Shown here: in pieces, positions 62,051 through 64,000 of the stretch
How the letters are laid out: each line of letters starts with the position of its first letter
Numbering within the stretch: position 1 is the stretch's first letter
Source: DATFDN01 sp035685165
Lineage (GTDB): Bacteria; Pseudomonadota; Alphaproteobacteria; Acetobacterales; Acetobacteraceae
Assembly (NCBI GenBank): GCA_035685165.1
Contig: DASRBI010000002.1
Coordinates: 1 to 64,000 of the forward strand
DNA: 64,000 bases
Reading direction: 5' to 3'
Made by a program: the position numbers and the translations under genes
Notes under the pieces: model-generated
Seen by the model: the letters and a program-made list of their open reading frames with translations, nothing else
The model's database searches: none
Told to the model about the DNA's origin: nothing

Positions 62051-62881
62051 TCAGCTCTTTCGGCGGCGGCGCACGACGACGCCAAGCGCGACTGCCCCGG
62101 CAGCCAGGACGGAGAGAGCGGCCGGCTCGGGCACTAATCCGGACGGCGAGTTGACGCCGGTCAGGAACGCGATCGGCGGGAGATTGGCGGTCGTTCCGTC
62201 GTTGCCCCAGGCGAGGAAACTCAGAAACTGCGTCGCCGCGTCCGCGGTGAGGTTGATCGTGACGTAATTCCAGTCCGTCAGCCCGCCCGGAGCGGTGGTC
62301 ATCTTGGTTGTGGCGACGATGCTGGCGTTCGGATCCGTGTTGGCGTAGGTGCTCTCGTTGCTGTGGTAATAGGCGTTGTACGGGCCGCAGCCGAGGCAGG
62401 TCGTGAAGCCGCCCGTGCCGAGCGAGACGATCCATTGCTCGGTCGTGTTCAGGCCGTTGGCGAAGCCTCGTTGCTGGCTGGCCGCCTGATAGAAGCTGAG
62501 CGTGTACGTGGTGCCCGGCGTCAGGCCGGTGATCTCGTAGTTGAACCCGCTTTCGAAGCCCGGATTGGCATCCGCTTCCACCTCGTTGTAGCCGCCCTTG
62601 ACGTGCAGCGTGCTGGGGCAGCCATAGGTGCTGAGATAGGTGCTGCCGCAGCCCGATGACGGCACGGTGGAGTCACCCGGAGTGGCGATGAAGATCAGGC
62701 CGTTGCCGCCGGTCCAGCCGGTAGGGTTGTTGCTGGTGAATCCGCTCTTTGGCGCGGTGCCGGTGTAGCTGAGGAAGTTCAGGTTGGTGAGGCCGGGCAG
62801 CGCCGGGTTCGCCTGGGCGGCCGATCCGGCGCCGGCAATGGCAAGCGCGGCCGCGCCGCAAATTGCGAGTGTGCGAAGCAT
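62051..62881 (-). CDS. PEP-CTERM sorting domain protein (VPEP-CTERM)
   Basis: The 276-residue exported protein has a signal peptide (TLAICGAAALAIAGAGSAAQA), an Asn/Gly/Thr/Ser-rich extracellular domain with four Cys (GCGSTYLSTYGC and CLGC), and a C-terminal tripartite sorting signal: VPEPAALS, a hydrophobic helix (VLAAGAVALGVVV) and RRRRKS. Such proteins are processed by exosortase and are tied to exopolysaccharide production. No exosortase gene is in the window. Confidence 0.88.
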   Translation of the reverse strand: MLRTLAICGAAALAIAGAGSAAQANPALPGLTNLNFLSYTGTAPKSGFTSNNPTGWTGGNGLIFIATPGDSTVPSSGCGSTYLSTYGCPSTLHVKGGYNEVEADANPGFESGFNYEITGLTPGTTYTLSFYQAASQQRGFANGLNTTEQWIVSLGTGGFTTCLGCGPYNAYYHSNESTYANTDPNASIVATTKMTTAPGGLTDWNYVTINLTADAATQFLSFLAWGNDGTTANLPPIAFLTGVNSPSGLVPEPAALSVLAAGAVALGVVVRRRRKS

Positions 62882-63364
62882 CGAACTTCTGTCTCCATGG
62901 TTAACCTTTGCGCTCGCGAGTTAAACAAGGAGACATGAACTGTCAACGATAATTTTTCGACGATGTCACGAGCGGGACGCTGCAGCAATAACGCGAAGGG
63001 CGCAATTGCCGGTTGTAGGGCCGCGGCTTGCCGCGGCGGCCGGCGCGCAATGTGGCAAGGCCCAGCCCAGGCCAGCTTTCCATCCGCTTAGGACGGCGCG
63101 GAACGTGGGTTGACCGGCAGTACAAACAAGCGTCATGTCGCGAAACAAGCGTCATGTCGCGCGCGGTTATCGGCCGCCCGCCGCTGCGGGCGCGGAGATA
63201 CCGAGCGGTTTCAAGAGCCTCTGTTCCATTCCTCAGGGAGATATTCTCATTCCAGCCCTGCAGGAAAAGCGGTATGATGTCGTCGGTTGCTACTCCCTTT
63301 ATCCGATGATGGCACCACATCGTTGCTTGCTTCAATCACGAGACAGTTCAGGAGGTTGACCAGG
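62882..63364. other. Gene-free interval with a tandem repeat
   Basis: About 480 bp separate the PEP-CTERM gene from the repeat-protein gene. Open frames here lack homology and ribosome binding sites. The interval contains a short AT-rich region next to the PEP-CTERM start (62895-62960, likely its promoter), a 19-bp tandem duplication, and an AGGAGG ribosome binding site at its right end that belongs to the next gene. Confidence 0.5.
63124..63161. repeat. Perfect 19-bp tandem direct repeat
   Basis: AAACAAGCGTCATGTCGCG occurs twice in direct succession (63124-63142 and 63143-63161). It could be a replication-slippage product or a pair of regulator sites. No ORF with support uses it. Confidence 0.75.
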
Positions 63365-63649
63365 ATGACGTTGAACCGCACCGCCGCTGCATTGGCCGTT
63401 GGGCTCGGCCTCGCCTTCTCCGCCGGACCGCTGGCCTTCGCCGCGACCCCGGGCTGCCCGCAAAAGGCTGACCAGGAGCAGCTCGGCAACACCATCGGCA
63501 CGGCGCAGAAGGCCGATCAGGAGCAGCTCGGCCAGACCACCGGCAAGGCGCAGAAGGCTGACCAGGAGCAGCTCGGCAGCACCATCGGCAAGGCGCAGAA
63601 GGCCGATCAGGAGCAGATGGGCACGCAGGTCGCCGCCAACTGCCGCTGA
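63365..63649 (+). CDS. Small exported protein of 15-residue tandem repeats
   Basis: The 94-residue precursor has a signal peptide (RTAAALAVGLGLAFSAGPLA, cut near AFA). The mature part (about 65 residues) consists of four copies of a 15-residue unit beginning QKADQEQLG, the last ending QMGTQVA. It is bracketed by two Cys (GCPQK at the start, NCR at the end) that could form a disulfide. AGGAGG precedes the ATG and a strong terminator follows, so it is monocistronic. No family is recognised. Confidence 0.8.
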   Translation: MTLNRTAAALAVGLGLAFSAGPLAFAATPGCPQKADQEQLGNTIGTAQKADQEQLGQTTGKAQKADQEQLGSTIGKAQKADQEQMGTQVAANCR

Positions 63650-63670
63650 TTGCCTGAGCCAGGATTTGAG

Positions 63671-63698
63671 CCCCGTGCTTAGTGCACGGGGTTTTTTT
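63671..63698 (+). terminator. Rho-independent terminator
   Basis: CCCCGTGC (63671-63678), TTAGT, GCACGGGG (63684-63691) and seven T (63692-63698) form a strong intrinsic terminator 22 bp after the repeat-protein stop codon. Confidence 0.93.
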
Positions 63699-63707
63699 GT
63701 CCGGGCG

Positions 63708-64000
63708 TTACCCCAGCAACCGCGGCAGAAGCTCCGCCGTCGCGGTATCGGCCGGCAAGAAGGTTTCGATCGCTATTTCTGCCAGCGTGATGTCGGTCGC
63801 GGTGCCGAACACCATGATCGTGCTGAGGAACGCGAGCGTGCCGGCGCGCGTGCTCAAGCGCAGCGGCACGGCGATCCCGGCCTCGGCGGCTTGCTTCTCC
63901 GCCGCCGCGCCCGGCGGCGCCGGATAGGCAATCAGCTCGTTCAGCAGCCGCCCCAGCGCATCGTCCCCGGAGTCGGCGAATTGCCGCCGGAGCTGCTGGA
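63708..64000 (-). CDS. C-terminal part of an MmyB-type transcriptional regulator (partial)
   Basis: The minus-strand frame is open from the window edge to a TAA at 63708-63710 (about 96 residues). The end reads GIAVPLRLSTRAGTLAFLST, IMVFGTATDITLAEIAIETF and FLPADTATAELLPRLLG, the C-terminal ligand-binding (MmyB-like) domain of HTH regulators. The DNA-binding part should lie beyond the right edge. Confidence 0.8.
   Translation of the reverse strand, partial: QQLRRQFADSGDDALGRLLNELIAYPAPPGAAAEKQAAEAGIAVPLRLSTRAGTLAFLSTIMVFGTATDITLAEIAIETFLPADTATAELLPRLLG

Noticed and set aside
63440..63630. CRISPR-like 45-bp repeats
   Set aside because: The repeats are in-frame within a coding sequence, have no spacers and differ at several positions.

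Overview
The window is GC-rich, densely coded chromosomal DNA of an alphaproteobacterium, most likely a member of the Rhodospirillales/Acetobacteraceae. That placement is an inference from the trpG-trpD-trpC-moaC-moeA-lexA order, rplM-rpsI followed by argC (short type 2 ArgC), a COQ9 homologue, a PleD-type diguanylate cyclase, and the very high G+C at third codon positions. No rRNA, tRNA, CRISPR array, complete insertion sequence or prophage was seen.

Layout. 0.2-6.3 kb, minus strand: a DMT exporter, trpG, trpD, trpC, moaC, moeA and lexA, with a near-consensus alphaproteobacterial SOS box in front of lexA. 6.4-10.4 kb: a sulfotransferase, a PleD-like response regulator and a D-aminoacylase. 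10.5-11.1 kb: a knot of broken toxin-antitoxin genes (PIN toxin, ribbon-helix-helix antitoxin, HTH antitoxin). 11-17 kb: a hydantoinase/oxoprolinase pair, a fumarylacetoacetate hydrolase-family enzyme and two small MaoC/FAS1-type hydratase proteins. 17-25.7 kb: housekeeping and transport genes (a class I glutamine amidotransferase-type hydrolase, lolA, apt, a phosphoesterase, a DMT exporter, a ClC channel, parE). 26-40 kb: mixed metabolism, including two luciferase-like monooxygenases, a CDF exporter, rpsU, def, COQ9, galE, a Rieske-GFA-CMD operon and a Nudix hydrolase. It ends in an hsp20-chaB-host attachment set that has an FNR/FixK-type box placed as in a class II activated promoter.

40.5-54 kb: a lytic transglycosylase; a strong candidate small RNA or leader with its own sigma70-type promoter, an exposed CCUCCC anti-Shine-Dalgarno element and a perfect intrinsic terminator; a CoA-binding/O-acetylhomoserine sulfhydrylase fusion; a methyltransferase-glycosyltransferase fusion; a class III aminotransferase; a complete ugpBAEC-like ABC importer with a long inverted repeat between binding protein and permease; rplM-rpsI; argC; and a gamma carbonic anhydrase. 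MazF-like and PIN-like toxin remnants flank argC and the carbonic anhydrase. 54-61 kb: a family 5 peptide-binding protein diverges from a livJ-livH-livMG(fused)-livF importer, whose upstream region carries a close sigma54 -24/-12 promoter match. 61-64 kb: a di-iron hydroxylase, a PEP-CTERM protein, a small exported protein built of 15-residue repeats with its own terminator, and the 3' end of an MmyB-type regulator running off the window.

The most notable points are the candidate RNA at 41.48-41.56 kb, the sigma54 promoter driving the liv operon, the FNR-type box ahead of the stress genes, several gene fusions, and the recurrent toxin-antitoxin debris at gene borders.
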